64,000 nucleotides of DNA from Actinomycetes bacterium (GCA_021819725.1 JAKAQR010000005.1:62001-126000); one strand, 5' to 3'; shown: positions 26,083 to 36,476, numbered from the stretch's first letter. The notes: a model not told the origin generated them from the sequence alone. Translations and numbers: made by a program.

Positions 26083-28155
26083 CTATCCGTTCTTCTTTTT
26101 GGGTGGCGTCGTCACCGTGCTGGAGGTACCCGTGCTCGTCGTTGTTCCTGTCTTGGAACCGCTCGTCGACTTGACCGTTGTTGCCTGGTGATGCGCGGGT
26201 GCATTCAATGCAACCGTAGAGCCAGCGGCGAGGTGCTTGAGGCCATAGGTCGGAGCCCCAACCGGATGATCCTTCAAGTACTGAAAGATCTGACGGACGA
26301 CCGGCGCAGAGCCCGTGTCACCGAAGCCGCCCTCCTTGATTACGACGACAACCACATACTTTGGGTTGGGTTCGGGACCAAAGGCAACAAACCAGGCATT
26401 TGGAACCTCGCCATGGACCGAGGCGGTGCCAGTCTTGCCCGCCAAGGTATAACTGCTCTCTGGCCAACCAAGGAAGATACCATGAGCCGTTCCTAATGGG
26501 TTGGAGATAACCCCCTCGAAACCAGCAAGGATGGCCGCACGAACCGACGGGCTCAAAGGAACGTGTGCCGCTACTTTGGGCGCAAATCGCTTGACAAGAT
26601 TGCCGTTCCCGTTGACGATGCCTTCAGCGATCCTCGGCACGTACCGGGTCCCACCATTGGCAAAAGTCGCGTACGCGTTGGCCATCTGTAAAGGGGTGAT
26701 CTCCGTCAAACCCTGGCCAAAGGACATCTCAAGTTGATCAGCAACATACCAGGTAGCATAGGGATACGCCTGAGGGTAGAGTTGGTGCAACTTCTTCCGG
26801 AGCGCCGGAGAGTCGACCATTCCAGCAGCCTCACCTGGCAATGCAACGCCCGTTGGCGATCCCCAGCCGTATTTGGCGGCCATGTGTTGGATAGGCGTGG
26901 CGCCGAACTTGGACTGTTCGGTATAGAAACGATAGCCCAAAGTATAGAAGAAAACGTCATCGGAGGCACTGATCGCCGTGCTGATATCGATGGGGCCGAG
27001 GGTTTCACCACCCGAGTTGTGCAGGCTGCAGAACGAGCCAGTACAGTTCGGTATCACAAACCGACCTGTATCGTCGATAATGGTAGTGGGTGTCAGCAAA
27101 CCATCTTGGAGCGCAGCCGAGGAGGTCGCCAGCTTAAAGGTTGAACCTGGGGTGTAGACACCCGAGATCGCCCGATTCAATAACGGATCACGTGAGCTCG
27201 GTGCCGTAAGCTTTGCGTAGTTGGCATAGGAGATCCCACCAACCCACTGGCTCGGTTGGTAGGTCGGATACGAGGCCATCGCAAGCACTGACCCATCGTT
27301 CACGTTCTCCACCACGGCAGCACCGGTGACATCGTTGGAGTAGCGACCAAAATAACTGTTGTAGCTCCCCTGCAGTTGGTTGACCCGCTGCGCTAACAGC
27401 TTATCAACATATTGCTGCAATGGAAGAGAGATGGTTAACTGCAGATCTCCACCTGGCTTTGCACGAGTTCGTGACGCAACCCCTACCTCCTGACCATAGG
27501 AGTTGACGATGAGCTTCTCCTGGCCCGGGGTACCATGCAGGTACTGCTGATAACTCTCCTCCACACCGGCGAGCCCGATCTGGTCACCAGGTGCATAACC
27601 CTTCGATGCGAGCTTTGCCAGCTGCTGTGGACTGATCGCCCCAACGTAACCGAGCACATGCGCAGCTGTCGACCCATAGGGGTAGGTACGCTGGGTCTCG
27701 AAGTTGGTGGTCACCCCCGGAAACTCGCTGCTGTGCTCGGCCACATAGAGTGCGGTGGCCTGTGAAATATTTGACCCAATCGGTGTCGGTACATAGGTCG
27801 AGTACTGCGAATTACGCAAGTCAGCCGCGACTTGGGTAACAGGGATCCCCAACAACTTCGCCACCCTGCCCTCCACCTTTGGGTGCAGCGATGCTTCGTA
27901 TTGCGACAACCCAAGGACATCAACCACGCGGTTGCCCGCCAACACGTTCTGTTCACGGGAGAGAATCAGGCCACGAGGCGCTGGAACCGCTACAGTCCGC
28001 GTCGAGTTCTGGGCGGCCGCCTGCTGAAATGAGGGTGCCTCGAGCACCTGTAGTGCATAGAGACGAGCGACCAGACCGCCAAGGAGTGCCAATCCTGTCA
28101 GCCCGAGCAGACGAGCCCGGAAACTCAACGAAACTTTCTTTGATCCTTGGGGCAC
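26083..28155 (-). CDS. mrdA: penicillin-binding protein 2 (elongasome transpeptidase)
   Basis: This 690-residue membrane-anchored transpeptidase has a short cytoplasmic N terminus, one transmembrane helix (about residues 12-32), the PBP dimerisation domain and a transpeptidase domain. Active-site motifs are SxxK in PGSTFK, SxD in SASDDVFFY as in other PBP2 proteins, and KTG in AGKTGTASV. The tail after the catalytic domain is rich in Ser, Thr and Lys. GTG at 28155 is preferred: GGAGGT lies four bases upstream and the mreD stop is two bases away. It works with MreBCD in lateral wall synthesis. Confidence 0.95.
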   Translation of the reverse strand: MPQGSKKVSLSFRARLLGLTGLALLGGLVARLYALQVLEAPSFQQAAAQNSTRTVAVPAPRGLILSREQNVLAGNRVVDVLGLSQYEASLHPKVEGRVAKLLGIPVTQVAADLRNSQYSTYVPTPIGSNISQATALYVAEHSSEFPGVTTNFETQRTYPYGSTAAHVLGYVGAISPQQLAKLASKGYAPGDQIGLAGVEESYQQYLHGTPGQEKLIVNSYGQEVGVASRTRAKPGGDLQLTISLPLQQYVDKLLAQRVNQLQGSYNSYFGRYSNDVTGAAVVENVNDGSVLAMASYPTYQPSQWVGGISYANYAKLTAPSSRDPLLNRAISGVYTPGSTFKLATSSAALQDGLLTPTTIIDDTGRFVIPNCTGSFCSLHNSGGETLGPIDISTAISASDDVFFYTLGYRFYTEQSKFGATPIQHMAAKYGWGSPTGVALPGEAAGMVDSPALRKKLHQLYPQAYPYATWYVADQLEMSFGQGLTEITPLQMANAYATFANGGTRYVPRIAEGIVNGNGNLVKRFAPKVAAHVPLSPSVRAAILAGFEGVISNPLGTAHGIFLGWPESSYTLAGKTGTASVHGEVPNAWFVAFGPEPNPKYVVVVVIKEGGFGDTGSAPVVRQIFQYLKDHPVGAPTYGLKHLAAGSTVALNAPAHHQATTVKSTSGSKTGTTTSTGTSSTVTTPPKKKNG

Positions 28156-28157
28156 GA

Positions 28158-28673
28158 TTACCTCCGTTCGAGCATCGGGGTTCGTTCCTGCGCTCCAAAG
28201 ACCAACCGGCAAAGACCAAGCGCTACAACTGCGAGAACTAGATTGATGCCTCCGACGATGATCAACTCGTCGAGTGTTCTCGCCCGCAACGGATTACCAA
28301 GGCCAAGCAGGTAGAGGACTAGGGAACTCAACCCTTCCCCAACGACGCTAGTAGCCCCAACTATGAGAATTTTAAGAGCAAGGGGACTCCCGGAATCCAA
28401 CCGTTCTATCTCACCAGCAAGATATCCTACCACACAAAGTACGAGCGCTGAGATACCGAATGGAGTCGTGAGGAAGGAGTCGACCAACAGACCAGCGAAG
28501 AATCCGGTAAGCGCTCCGATCTCTCTGCCCCGGTACACCCCCACGGCAGCGACCATAAGCATCACAAAATCCGGGTGTACCCCTAAAATGGTGAAGCCAC
28601 CCGCCCCTGAACGCTGTACCACCACCGCCGTGAAGATCAACAGAGGCAACCCAAGCGCCCGTACCCACCTCAC
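28158..28673 (-). CDS. mreD: rod shape-determining protein MreD
   Basis: This small integral membrane protein of about 171 residues has five to six hydrophobic helices. The conserved segment around VHPDFVMLMVAAVGVYRG is followed by GFFAGLLVDSF. It sits between mreC and mrdA, the usual mre order. The GTG at 28673 overlaps the mreC stop (GTGA) and has GGGAG seven bases upstream; a GTG at 28694 would add seven residues. Confidence 0.92.
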   Translation of the reverse strand: MRWVRALGLPLLIFTAVVVQRSGAGGFTILGVHPDFVMLMVAAVGVYRGREIGALTGFFAGLLVDSFLTTPFGISALVLCVVGYLAGEIERLDSGSPLALKILIVGATSVVGEGLSSLVLYLLGLGNPLRARTLDELIIVGGINLVLAVVALGLCRLVFGAQERTPMLERR

Positions 28674-29503
28674 GAGCCAGCTCCCGGGGTCCACTTCAAC
28701 ACCGCGACATACTGAAGAGTGGCATAGTCCACCAAAGGAACTGCACGGATACTCTCTTGAAGGTCACCCGAAGGATTCGAAACCTGGGTGACACGAACCG
28801 CCGGGATCCCTGGTGGGAACAACTCGCCCTGCAGGCCGGAGGTCACCAACACCGCGCCACGCCGGATATGGGTGCCAGGCACCACCAAATTGATCGTCAA
28901 CGGCTCTCCAGTGCCTTGACCAACCGCGGCACCCACCTGGCCCGACTTAGGGATCCGGACGCCAACCGTTGAGGTTGGGTCCGTGACCATCAACACCGTC
29001 GCAGTTGAAGACGTCGTCTGCACCACCCGTCCTGCCAGTCCAGCACCGCCCACCACTGGATTGCCCACCACGACACCATTCGCGCTGCCACGGTCAATCA
29101 CAAAGGTGAGCTGTAGATTGCTAGGGGTCATCTGGATGACCTCCGCGGGAGTGGAGGCAAGGGTCGTAGCAAACGGTAATCTCGTCAGCCGACTCAACTG
29201 CGTCAACGCGTGCAACGCTCCAAGATCCTCAAAGTGCGAGCGTTCTATCACCCCAAGCTTCGACTTGAGTTGGGCAATCTCACGCTGGTCGGAAGGGTAG
29301 TTCGTTATTCCGTGGTAGGCGTTCGCTAGCGGCCGAAAGACGGTGTCGAGCGCCGACTTCGTCGGATTGACCACATCAGCGACCACAACCTTGAGTGATC
29401 CAAAATGCATACGGGAAGCGTTGAAGTTGATCGTGATGAGCGAGACCGATAGCAGAATCAGAACAGCAAGTGTTGCCCTAGGTCGCTCGAGTAGTCGTGA
29501 CAA
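28670..29503 (-). CDS. mreC: rod shape-determining protein MreC
   Basis: This 277-residue bitopic protein has an N-terminal transmembrane helix (about residues 9-25), a short coiled coil near 75-100, and the periplasmic beta domain with VVGNPVVGGAGLAGRVVQ and a MVTDPTSTVGVRI stretch. It links MreB inside to PBP2 and MreD outside. The start is a TTG 13 bases after mreB with only a weak AGG upstream, so the exact N terminus is uncertain. Confidence 0.92.
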   Translation of the reverse strand: MSRLLERPRATLAVLILLSVSLITINFNASRMHFGSLKVVVADVVNPTKSALDTVFRPLANAYHGITNYPSDQREIAQLKSKLGVIERSHFEDLGALHALTQLSRLTRLPFATTLASTPAEVIQMTPSNLQLTFVIDRGSANGVVVGNPVVGGAGLAGRVVQTTSSTATVLMVTDPTSTVGVRIPKSGQVGAAVGQGTGEPLTINLVVPGTHIRRGAVLVTSGLQGELFPPGIPAVRVTQVSNPSGDLQESIRAVPLVDYATLQYVAVLKWTPGAGS

Positions 29504-29516
29504 GTCGTTGGGGGAC

Positions 29517-30548
29517 CTAACGTGACGAGGTAATCAAGACCTGTTTGAGCGCCTCAAACTCCTCCAGGCACTGCCCCGACCCAAGAGCCACGCATTGGAG
29601 TGGATTTTTCGCCACGACGATGGGCATGCCCGTCTCCTCGTGGAGTCGTCGATCGAGTCCGGCCAATAACGCACCACCACCGGTTAGCACAATACCCTGA
29701 TCCATGATATCAGCGGCTAATTCAGGAGGCGTATTGTCGAGCGTTACCTTCACGGCATCGACGATGGCGTTAATCGGCTCGGAGATGGCTGCGCGAATCT
29801 CCTCAGTCGTTACCGATATCGTCTTTGGCAAGCCCGTCACAAGATCCCGACCCTTGATTTCAGCGCGCAACTCCTCCTCAAGCGGGTAGGCCGAGGCGAG
29901 TGTCATCTTGATCGATTCAGAGGTCCGTTCACCAAGCGCGACCGAGTACTGCTTCTTGATGTAGGCAATAATCGCCTCATCCATCTCGTCGCCACCGACG
30001 CGAATAGAACGGGAGGTAACAATCCCACCGAGCGAGATCACAGCGACCTCAGTGGTACCACCACCGATATCGACGACCATATTGCCGGCCGGCTCATGCA
30101 CAGGCAACCCAGCCCCTATCGCTGCAGCCATCGGCTCCTCGATGATGTACGCAGGTTTTCTTGCCCCCGCGTACTCAGCAGCCTCTTGGACCGCACGACG
30201 CTCGACACCAGTGATGCCGCTCGGAACGCAGATGACCATACGCGGCTTGCCCATCTTCGACTGGTTGACTTTATGAATAAAGTAGCGGAGCATCTTCTCG
30301 CAGATCTCAAAGTCAGCGATCACGCCATCCTTGAGTGGCCGAATCGCCTGGATATTCGATGGGGTGCGTCCAATCATCCGCTTGGCCTCAGCACCAACCG
30401 CCAGGGGACGACCATCCCGCACGTTGATGGCGACCACCGATGGCTCGTTGAGTACGATACCCTTGCCACGTACGTACACCAACGTGTTGGCGGTACCGAG
30501 ATCGACGGCGATATCTCTACCGAAAAGACCGCTGCTACTCTTTGCCAT
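29517..30548 (-). CDS. mreB: actin-like rod shape-determining protein MreB
   Basis: This 343-residue protein polymerises on the inner membrane and guides the elongasome. It has the actin-fold phosphate motifs [10 protein letters not shown] near the N terminus and [12 protein letters not shown] near residue 165, and [15 protein letters not shown] for the adenosine pocket. AGGAGG stands four bases before the ATG. mreC follows after 13 bases. Confidence 0.97.
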   Translation of the reverse strand: MAKSSSGLFGRDIAVDLGTANTLVYVRGKGIVLNEPSVVAINVRDGRPLAVGAEAKRMIGRTPSNIQAIRPLKDGVIADFEICEKMLRYFIHKVNQSKMGKPRMVICVPSGITGVERRAVQEAAEYAGARKPAYIIEEPMAAAIGAGLPVHEPAGNMVVDIGGGTTEVAVISLGGIVTSRSIRVGGDEMDEAIIAYIKKQYSVALGERTSESIKMTLASAYPLEEELRAEIKGRDLVTGLPKTISVTTEEIRAAISEPINAIVDAVKVTLDNTPPELAADIMDQGIVLTGGGALLAGLDRRLHEETGMPIVVAKNPLQCVALGSGQCLEEFEALKQVLITSSR

Positions 30549-30574
30549 TTGACCTCCTAAAGATGGCGTCTCGC

Positions 30575-30991
30575 CTACGTGAGGCGAAACTCTGGGAAAA
30601 ATAAACCGATTTCGCGTTCTGCTGCCGCGGGTGAGTCCGAACCGTGGATCAAGTTCTCATCCATGAGCATAGCAAGATCACCACGGATTGTGCCCGGTGC
30701 TGCCTGAGCCGAGTTCGTCGCTCCCATCATCGTTCTCACCATCTCCACAACTTGAGGGGGACCTTCAACGATGCCTACGACAACTGGTCCCCTCGTGAGA
30801 AAAGCGATGAGATCCTCGTAAAACGGCTTCTCGCTGTGCTCGGCATAGTGTTGGGCGACCAATGGATTCGCCAATTGTCGCCGCTCAAGCGCGAGGAAGC
30901 GAAGCCCACGGCGCTCAAACCGACCGACGATCTCGCCGATCAATCCGCGCTCAACAGCGTCTGGTTTTAGGATGATGAGGGTAGTAGCCAT
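30575..30991 (-). CDS. ndk: nucleoside diphosphate kinase
   Basis: This 138-residue enzyme transfers phosphate from ATP to nucleoside diphosphates through a phospho-His. The N terminus [17 protein letters not shown] and the active-site region [16 protein letters not shown] are canonical. The frame is open 27 codons further upstream, but the family start is the ATG at 30991. A short TCGCCT...AGGCGA hairpin overlaps its stop, just before mreB. It follows folC after 22 bases. Confidence 0.96.
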   Translation of the reverse strand: MATTLIILKPDAVERGLIGEIVGRFERRGLRFLALERRQLANPLVAQHYAEHSEKPFYEDLIAFLTRGPVVVGIVEGPPQVVEMVRTMMGATNSAQAAPGTIRGDLAMLMDENLIHGSDSPAAAEREIGLFFPEFRLT

Positions 30992-31013
30992 ACGAATGGT
31001 AAAGGCTACCGGC

Positions 31014-32297
31014 TCACGACTCATCAAGCAGCAGCTTGGGAATATCTTTGCACAAAACGGTCCCACAGGCACAGTGCGAACCAGTGATCAGCACCAATCC
31101 GACCTCGAGCGAACTGAGCAATTCTCCCACCGACCGGAGTTCAGCGGACCAATCGAGAATGCGTGCATCCGGATACACCTTTTCAGCGGCGGCACGCAAG
31201 ATGGCCGGCGCCACCCCGCAATCGAGCAAACCAAGAGCGGCGACGCCTGGAAGCGCCAACGCCACCAAGAACTCATACGGATCCCGTCCATGGCTCATAC
31301 CGAAGACAATCCCAATGGAATGCTCTGGACCAAAGGTCTCCAGCAACGTCGTCCCGAGGACCGCAGCAGCCTCACGGTTATGCGCCGTGTCTACCACGAC
31401 AATCAGCTCTCCACGCAGGACCTCAAAACACCCCGGCAGGTGGAGCCGAGCGAGCCCGCTCTCGATCCGCTCACTCGTAAGACGGCGACCAAGAAGCGCC
31501 TCAACGGCGTGAACGGCCAGCATGACATTCCAGGCAACGGCCTCACCAAAGAGTGGAACAAAAAACGATCGGTCGCCCAACGGTGAATGCTCGACAAGCT
31601 CCTGCCCACCCACTCCAGGAAAGCGTTCAACATCGAGCTCATCCATCCAGATTGTAGGGTTCAGAGAGAGTCGATCCATGGCCAAGGCTCGCAACTCTTC
31701 GTCGAGAGGCCCCAAGCAGACCGTCGCCCCGTCGTGGACGATCCCCAACTTGTGTTCGAGTACGTCACCAAGTGTCGGACCAAGTTCCGTTAGATGATCG
31801 TGCCCAATCGAGGTGATGACGGCTACCTCTGCATCAATAATATTGGTTGCGTCGTCGCGACCACCGAGCCCCGTCTCGATCACAGCGATCTCGCAACCCT
31901 CAAGTGAAAACACTGAAAGCGCCGCAACAAAGAGTGCTTCAAAGTGCGTCAAGGGAGGCACTAACTGTTGTTGGGTCATCGCCGCCAACTGCCTGAGCTC
32001 CTGTTCAAGGCGCTCGCTCTCCACTGGAACGGCGTCAATCATCACTCGCTCTTCGAGACGACAAAGATGTGGGGAGCGAAACAGTCCCACGCGAAACCCC
32101 ATATCCCCCAGCAGCACCGCCGCTGCGGCTGCGACGCTACCTTTCCCATTGGTACCAGCGATATGGATAAACCTGAGCCCGGAACTGATGCCTCCCAGCA
32201 CCGATGCCGCTGCCCGAACGCGATCGAGCGGCGACAGTGTCACCGAACGATCGGCCTCAAAGTTCGGCAGACTCTCCAACCATTCGATACCCCGCAA
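31014..32297 (-). CDS. folC: folylpolyglutamate synthase / dihydrofolate synthase
   Basis: FolC adds glutamate to dihydropteroate and folates. The 427-residue Mur-ligase-like protein begins with GIEWLESLPNF, has the ATP loop FIHIAGTNGKGSVA and the GLGGRDDATNII segment. The proposed start is a TTG placed directly after the clpX stop, without a purine-rich site, implying coupling to clpX. The first GTG alternative, at codon 19, would remove the conserved N-terminal helix. Confidence 0.93.
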   Translation of the reverse strand: MRGIEWLESLPNFEADRSVTLSPLDRVRAAASVLGGISSGLRFIHIAGTNGKGSVAAAAAVLLGDMGFRVGLFRSPHLCRLEERVMIDAVPVESERLEQELRQLAAMTQQQLVPPLTHFEALFVAALSVFSLEGCEIAVIETGLGGRDDATNIIDAEVAVITSIGHDHLTELGPTLGDVLEHKLGIVHDGATVCLGPLDEELRALAMDRLSLNPTIWMDELDVERFPGVGGQELVEHSPLGDRSFFVPLFGEAVAWNVMLAVHAVEALLGRRLTSERIESGLARLHLPGCFEVLRGELIVVVDTAHNREAAAVLGTTLLETFGPEHSIGIVFGMSHGRDPYEFLVALALPGVAALGLLDCGVAPAILRAAAEKVYPDARILDWSAELRSVGELLSSLEVGLVLITGSHCACGTVLCKDIPKLLLDES

Positions 32298-33560
32298 CTA
32301 GGAGGCTTGCCTGGTCGATGACCCATTCTGATCAGGTGCGGCCGGAATGAGCGTCGGTGCAACGTGCTCAAGCACCACCTGCTCGTCGACCACGCATTTA
32401 GTCACATCATCACGCGATGGCACCTCGTACATCACGTCGAGCAGAACCTCCTCGAGAATGGCTTTGAGGCCGCGAGCACCGGTCCCTCGCAACATGGCCT
32501 GATCGGCGATGGCATCCAGAGCACCATCGGTGATCTCCAACTCAACCCCGTCGAGTTCAAGCACCTTCTTGTACTGTTTGACCAACGCATTCTTGGGTTC
32601 AGTCAGAATCTCAATCAACGCCGGTCGGTCGAGGTTGTCGATGGTACCGATGATAGGCAGACGTCCAATGAACTCCGGAAGCAAGCCGAACTTCAATAGA
32701 TCCTCGGGTTGCACCTCGCCAAGGACCTCAATCTCTCTCTTGGCATGGGTCATGGTTCCAGAGAATCCGATACCGCGTCGCCCAAGGCGACTTGCCACGA
32801 TCTCTTCAAGACCAACGAAGGCACCACCACAGATGAAAAGTACGTTGGTGGTGTCGATCTGAATGAACTCTTGATGTGGATGCTTCCTGCCGCCCTGAGG
32901 GGGAACGGAAGCAACGGTACCCTCAAGTATCTTCAACAGCGCCTGCTGAACCCCTTCCCCTGAAACATCACGGGTGATCGATGGGTTCTCACTCTTGCGT
33001 GCTATCTTGTCGATCTCATCGATGTAGATGATCCCCATCTCAGCACGCTTCACATCAAAATCCGCTGCTTGGATGAGTTTGAGGAGAATGTTCTCCACAT
33101 CCTCACCGACATAGCCTGCTTCGGTCAGTGCGGTAGCATCAGCGATGGCGAAGGGCACGTTCAACATTCGAGCGAGCGTCTGCGCAAGCAGTGTCTTGCC
33201 ACAGCCAGTTGGGCCGAGCAACAGCACATTGGACTTCGCAAGTTCGACGTCATCTTTGATGCCGCTACGAATGCGCTTATAGTGGTTGTAGACCGCCACC
33301 GAAAGAATCTTTTTCGCGCCCTCTTGGCCGATCACATAGCCATTGAGGAACTCCATGATCTCCTTGGGCTTAGGGAGTTTGTCATCGCCTTGGGGCTCCG
33401 GTTTAGCGCCCAACTCCTCGGAGATGATGTCGTTGCACAGCTCGATGCACTTGTCACAGATGTAGACGCCTGGCCCTGCGATCAGTTTCCGTACCTGTTT
33501 TTGCGACATTCCACAGAAACTGCACTTCACCATCTCTTGGCCTTCACCAATCTTCGCCAT
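32298..33560 (-). CDS. clpX: ATP-dependent Clp protease ATP-binding subunit ClpX
   Basis: This 420-residue unfoldase feeds substrates to ClpP. It has the N-terminal zinc-binding domain ([11 protein letters not shown] and CDKCIELC), the Walker A loop [15 protein letters not shown], Walker [14 protein letters not shown], and the IGF-type loop region for ClpP docking in GRRGIGFSG. The ATG at 33560 has AAGGAGAGG seven bases upstream. clpP lies 76 bases before it. Confidence 0.97.
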   Translation of the reverse strand: MAKIGEGQEMVKCSFCGMSQKQVRKLIAGPGVYICDKCIELCNDIISEELGAKPEPQGDDKLPKPKEIMEFLNGYVIGQEGAKKILSVAVYNHYKRIRSGIKDDVELAKSNVLLLGPTGCGKTLLAQTLARMLNVPFAIADATALTEAGYVGEDVENILLKLIQAADFDVKRAEMGIIYIDEIDKIARKSENPSITRDVSGEGVQQALLKILEGTVASVPPQGGRKHPHQEFIQIDTTNVLFICGGAFVGLEEIVASRLGRRGIGFSGTMTHAKREIEVLGEVQPEDLLKFGLLPEFIGRLPIIGTIDNLDRPALIEILTEPKNALVKQYKKVLELDGVELEITDGALDAIADQAMLRGTGARGLKAILEEVLLDVMYEVPSRDDVTKCVVDEQVVLEHVAPTLIPAAPDQNGSSTRQAS

Positions 33561-33636
33561 GGCCAACCCTCTCCTTAGTTCTTACCGTAACCATATCGCA
33601 ATCGCCGCAACGATCGCCGTGTTTGGGTAAGACTTC

Positions 33637-34245
33637 CTATTTCCCAATGGAATCTCGTGAGGAGAATACCTCATCGATGACCCCATACTCCAGTGCCTGC
33701 TCCGCTTCGAGAATAAAATCTCTATCGGTATCATGGGCGATCTTCTCAACTGTTTGACCGGTTGACTCCGAAAGCATCTGGTTCAGCAGATCACGCATCC
33801 GCAAAATCTCTTTCGCTTGGAGTTCGATGTCGGTTGCCTGGCCGCCAACACCGCCGTAGGGTTGATGCAAGAGAATCCGAGCGTGCGGAAGAGCATAGCG
33901 CTTACCTTTCGCGCCTGCGGAAAGAACCACCGCAGCCGCAGAAGCAGCCTGGCCAAAGCAGAGAGTAGACACGTCCGGACGAATGTAGCGCATGGTGTCG
34001 TAGATCGCGAACAAACCGGTAATCTCTCCACCCGGGGAGTTGATGTATAGGTTGATATCTCGGTCAGGATCTTCGTACTCGAGGTACAGCAACTGCGAGC
34101 AGACCAGGTTCGCGACGGCATCGTCAATCGGTGTCCCCAAGACGATAATCCGCTCCCGAAGGAGTCGGGAGTACAGATCGTAGGCTCGTTCACCCCTTGA
34201 GGATGTCTCAATCACGGTAGGAACCAAATAGTTATACGCTTGCAT
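33637..34245 (-). CDS. clpP: ATP-dependent Clp protease proteolytic subunit
   Basis: This 202-residue serine peptidase forms the Clp barrel. The catalytic triad is Ser102 in [10 protein letters not shown], His127 in LLHQPYGG and Asp172 in HDTDRDF. The usual residue after the catalytic Ser (Met) is replaced by Ala. Many actinobacteria have two clpP genes; only one is present in this window. A leader of 80 bases separates it from tig. Confidence 0.96.
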   Translation of the reverse strand: MQAYNYLVPTVIETSSRGERAYDLYSRLLRERIIVLGTPIDDAVANLVCSQLLYLEYEDPDRDINLYINSPGGEITGLFAIYDTMRYIRPDVSTLCFGQAASAAAVVLSAGAKGKRYALPHARILLHQPYGGVGGQATDIELQAKEILRMRDLLNQMLSESTGQTVEKIAHDTDRDFILEAEQALEYGVIDEVFSSRDSIGK

Positions 34246-34325
34246 GCAACCTCTCGATCTCCATTATCTGCCCGTTGGTTCGCACCGCGAGGAGCAGTTC
34301 TTCCATTCTAATGGTGCCGTGGTGT

Positions 34326-35726
34326 TTATTCCTCTGAAGAGCCGACAGGTTCAGCAAGCTCCTCCGCCCCGGCGTCATCTTGCGCTTGCGCTCCATCTCC
34401 AGCTTCGAGGAGTTGATCCAACTCAAGCTGCGATAATGTCACTGGGTTCCCGTCACTGTCCTTGATGCTCACGATATTGGCCAGCCGCCGGTAGGCCTTC
34501 TGTTTGATAAGCGACGTACGGACCTGAAACTCCTGCAGCGGAGAGATGCCGCCACGCCGAGGCTCCAGTGCTCCCGAGGTATTGAGTTTCTCGATCTCCT
34601 CCTCCACCTCTTGTGCATCGACACTGACCGCCTCATCGACGGCTATCGCCCTCAACGCGAGGTCCCAGAGAACTGATTGGGCAGCCTTCGAACTGAGTTG
34701 TCCAGCTAGAGCGTTTTCGTCCTGTTGGCTCATCTCCAGGTAACGTCGCAAGGAGATCCCAGAGCCGTCGAGGGCATGCCCAAACTCATGCAACTCCTGC
34801 TGGTAGGCGGAGTTGAGGAGCACCTCTGGAATGGTTTTTGGCTCGGTCAACTCGAGCACCTTCTGATAGAGCTGTTGCTCGAAGAGCGAACGAGCCTCTG
34901 CGATACGCCGCGAAGCCATACTCGTGCGCACATCCTCGCGCAGCTCATCAACCGTGGTGAACTCGGATACCTGAGCGACAAAATCTGCATCGAGATCAGG
35001 TAGTACCAGCTCGCGAATAGCGAGCACCTCAAGGATCGTCTTCTGCGTCGGGGCTTCGTCATCGGCATCGCCATCAACCGGCGCTTCAACCGCCACCTTA
35101 TCGCCAACACTGGCACCGAGGAGCGCTGTCTCAAACTCAGGAGCAACCTCGCCTTTCCCGAGACGAGCAGTGAGGTACGGTGTCACCACATCCTCCGTGT
35201 CACCCTCAACGGCAATCACATTGAAGGTCACTTGGTCGCCTTCTGCCACCGGACGATCCACCTCTTGGAGAGTGGCCATCTGCTCGCGAATGCTATCGAT
35301 CACCGCATCGACATCGGCCTCGGTCAGCTCGACTCGCGGCAGCTCGATCTCGATCGAGCCAATACCCTCTACGCGCACCACCGGTCGCAGTGCCACGTCG
35401 AGCTCCACCTTCACATCGCCCTCTTGAGCCCCATCGACAATTCGGAGGCTGGGCGACTCGATAACGTCGAGACCATTGTCAACAATGACCTCCTCGTAGC
35501 TCTCCTGTACCGCATCCTCGACCGCTTCGCGGCGAACGGCCTCTTGACCCAGCCGTGCCACGAGCACCGAAGCAGGAACGTGACCCTTCCTAAAGCCAGG
35601 GATCCTGACCTGGGAGCGAAGTTTTCGCACCGCCTGATCAAGGTACGGTCGTAACTCCTCGTCGCGGAGTTCGATCGTAACAACAGCAGAATTGGACTCT
35701 TGATGAAGTTCAGCAGATGAGCGCAT
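34326..35726 (-). CDS. tig: trigger factor
   Basis: This ribosome-bound chaperone of 466 residues has the ribosome-docking loop signature GFRKGHVP near residue 50, a central FKBP-like PPIase domain (about 150-240), and a long helical C-terminal domain. The C terminus is acidic and Ala/Gln rich. The ATG at 35726 is chosen over one six codons upstream because it matches the family start; neither has a strong ribosome-binding site. The tig-clpP-clpX order is common in bacteria. Confidence 0.95.
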   Translation of the reverse strand: MRSSAELHQESNSAVVTIELRDEELRPYLDQAVRKLRSQVRIPGFRKGHVPASVLVARLGQEAVRREAVEDAVQESYEEVIVDNGLDVIESPSLRIVDGAQEGDVKVELDVALRPVVRVEGIGSIEIELPRVELTEADVDAVIDSIREQMATLQEVDRPVAEGDQVTFNVIAVEGDTEDVVTPYLTARLGKGEVAPEFETALLGASVGDKVAVEAPVDGDADDEAPTQKTILEVLAIRELVLPDLDADFVAQVSEFTTVDELREDVRTSMASRRIAEARSLFEQQLYQKVLELTEPKTIPEVLLNSAYQQELHEFGHALDGSGISLRRYLEMSQQDENALAGQLSSKAAQSVLWDLALRAIAVDEAVSVDAQEVEEEIEKLNTSGALEPRRGGISPLQEFQVRTSLIKQKAYRRLANIVSIKDSDGNPVTLSQLELDQLLEAGDGAQAQDDAGAEELAEPVGSSEE

Positions 35727-35770
35727 AGCAACCAAAGCATACAAGGTCTACGCGCGAGGTCATGAAGATC

Positions 35771-36058
35771 CTAACGAAGTCGCCCCAACAAGCGACGAAG
35801 TTCCTCAAGCGAAGTACCCTCTTCCATCGCCAATTCCGGATTCTCGATGCAGTACACGAGGTGTGCCGTCAAGTAGTTGATAGCAGCTCGATCCAGCGCT
35901 TTGGTCACCGCGGCAAACTGCATTGAGAGCTCCTTGCAATCACGACCCTCGGCGACCATGCGACGAATCCCTCGCACCTGTCCCTCGATCCTCGAGAGTC
36001 GGCGATCGAGATCCGCCTCCTCCTGGCGTAGATCGGTTTGACCTTGCTCGGGGGTCAT
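35771..36058 (-). CDS. CsoR/RcnR-family metal-sensing repressor
   Basis: This 95-residue all-helical protein of the DUF156 family carries Cys41, His66 and Cys70. Their spacing is identical to the Cu(I) ligands Cys36, His61 and Cys65 of Mycobacterium tuberculosis CsoR, so copper(I) is the likely effector. RcnR (nickel/cobalt) would have a different N-terminal ligand pattern. No copper ATPase or chaperone lies nearby. A GGGG-containing near-palindrome at 36204-36220 is a candidate operator. It may be co-transcribed into tig (44-base gap). Confidence 0.85.
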   Translation of the reverse strand: MTPEQGQTDLRQEEADLDRRLSRIEGQVRGIRRMVAEGRDCKELSMQFAAVTKALDRAAINYLTAHLVYCIENPELAMEEGTSLEELRRLLGRLR

Positions 36059-36203
36059 GGTTCGCCCAGACCTCTCTGATGTGCCTCGACCATCGAACTC
36101 ACCTTCTCCTTATGGAAGCCGTCAGGACAAACCGATCGGCTCTTACCACACGACACAGCTAGCGACAACTCCCTGGTTATCAAGTGTAGCCGCGGCAAAC
36201 AAT

Positions 36204-36220
36204 AATACCATAGGGGGTTG
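36204..36220. promoter_or_regulatory. candidate CsoR-type operator
   Basis: AATACCATAGGGGGTTG is an imperfect inverted repeat of the TACC...GGGG type seen at CsoR-family sites. It lies about 145 bases upstream of the CsoR-like gene. The match is partial and no binding data exist. The rest of 36059-36476 holds no recognised gene; a weak minus-strand frame with a hydrophobic stretch was not accepted. Confidence 0.3.
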
Positions 36221-36421
36221 TCGATAGGCCTCGCGACCAGAGCACCACAAGCGTGGTAGGTAATCAAGCATTACCCGCAACGTTCCTACCCAAGGAGTGA
36301 TCGCCCACGCAGCGAAGCCAAGATCGTTCGTGGACAAGACCACCGCAAGGAGTACCAAGTTAGGCGCCATCCAGGACCACCTCACTCACCGCACAGACCC
36401 GACTAGATGACCGCTAAGGCG

Positions 36422-36457
36422 ACGGAACTCCATGGCTGCACGGAACTCCATGGCTGC
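36422..36457. repeat. two tandem copies of an 18-bp repeat
   Basis: ACGGAACTCCATGGCTGC occurs twice back to back, each copy with the palindrome CCATGG. It lies 20 bases beyond the 3' end of the minus-strand tRNA-Gly gene. Confidence 0.9.
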
Positions 36458-36476
36458 ATCGCCGACAGGGAGGTGG

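Noticed and set aside
30568..30586. TCGCCT-ACGTG-AGGCGA hairpin as a terminator of ndk
   Set aside because: The stem has only six pairs, overlaps the ndk stop and has no U-tract, so I only mention it under ndk.
36143..36385. An 80-codon minus-strand frame with a hydrophobic stretch, faintly like DUF2892
   Set aside because: The similarity is too weak, the Cys-Pro-Leu-Tyr block of that family is missing, and the hydrophobic part is short.
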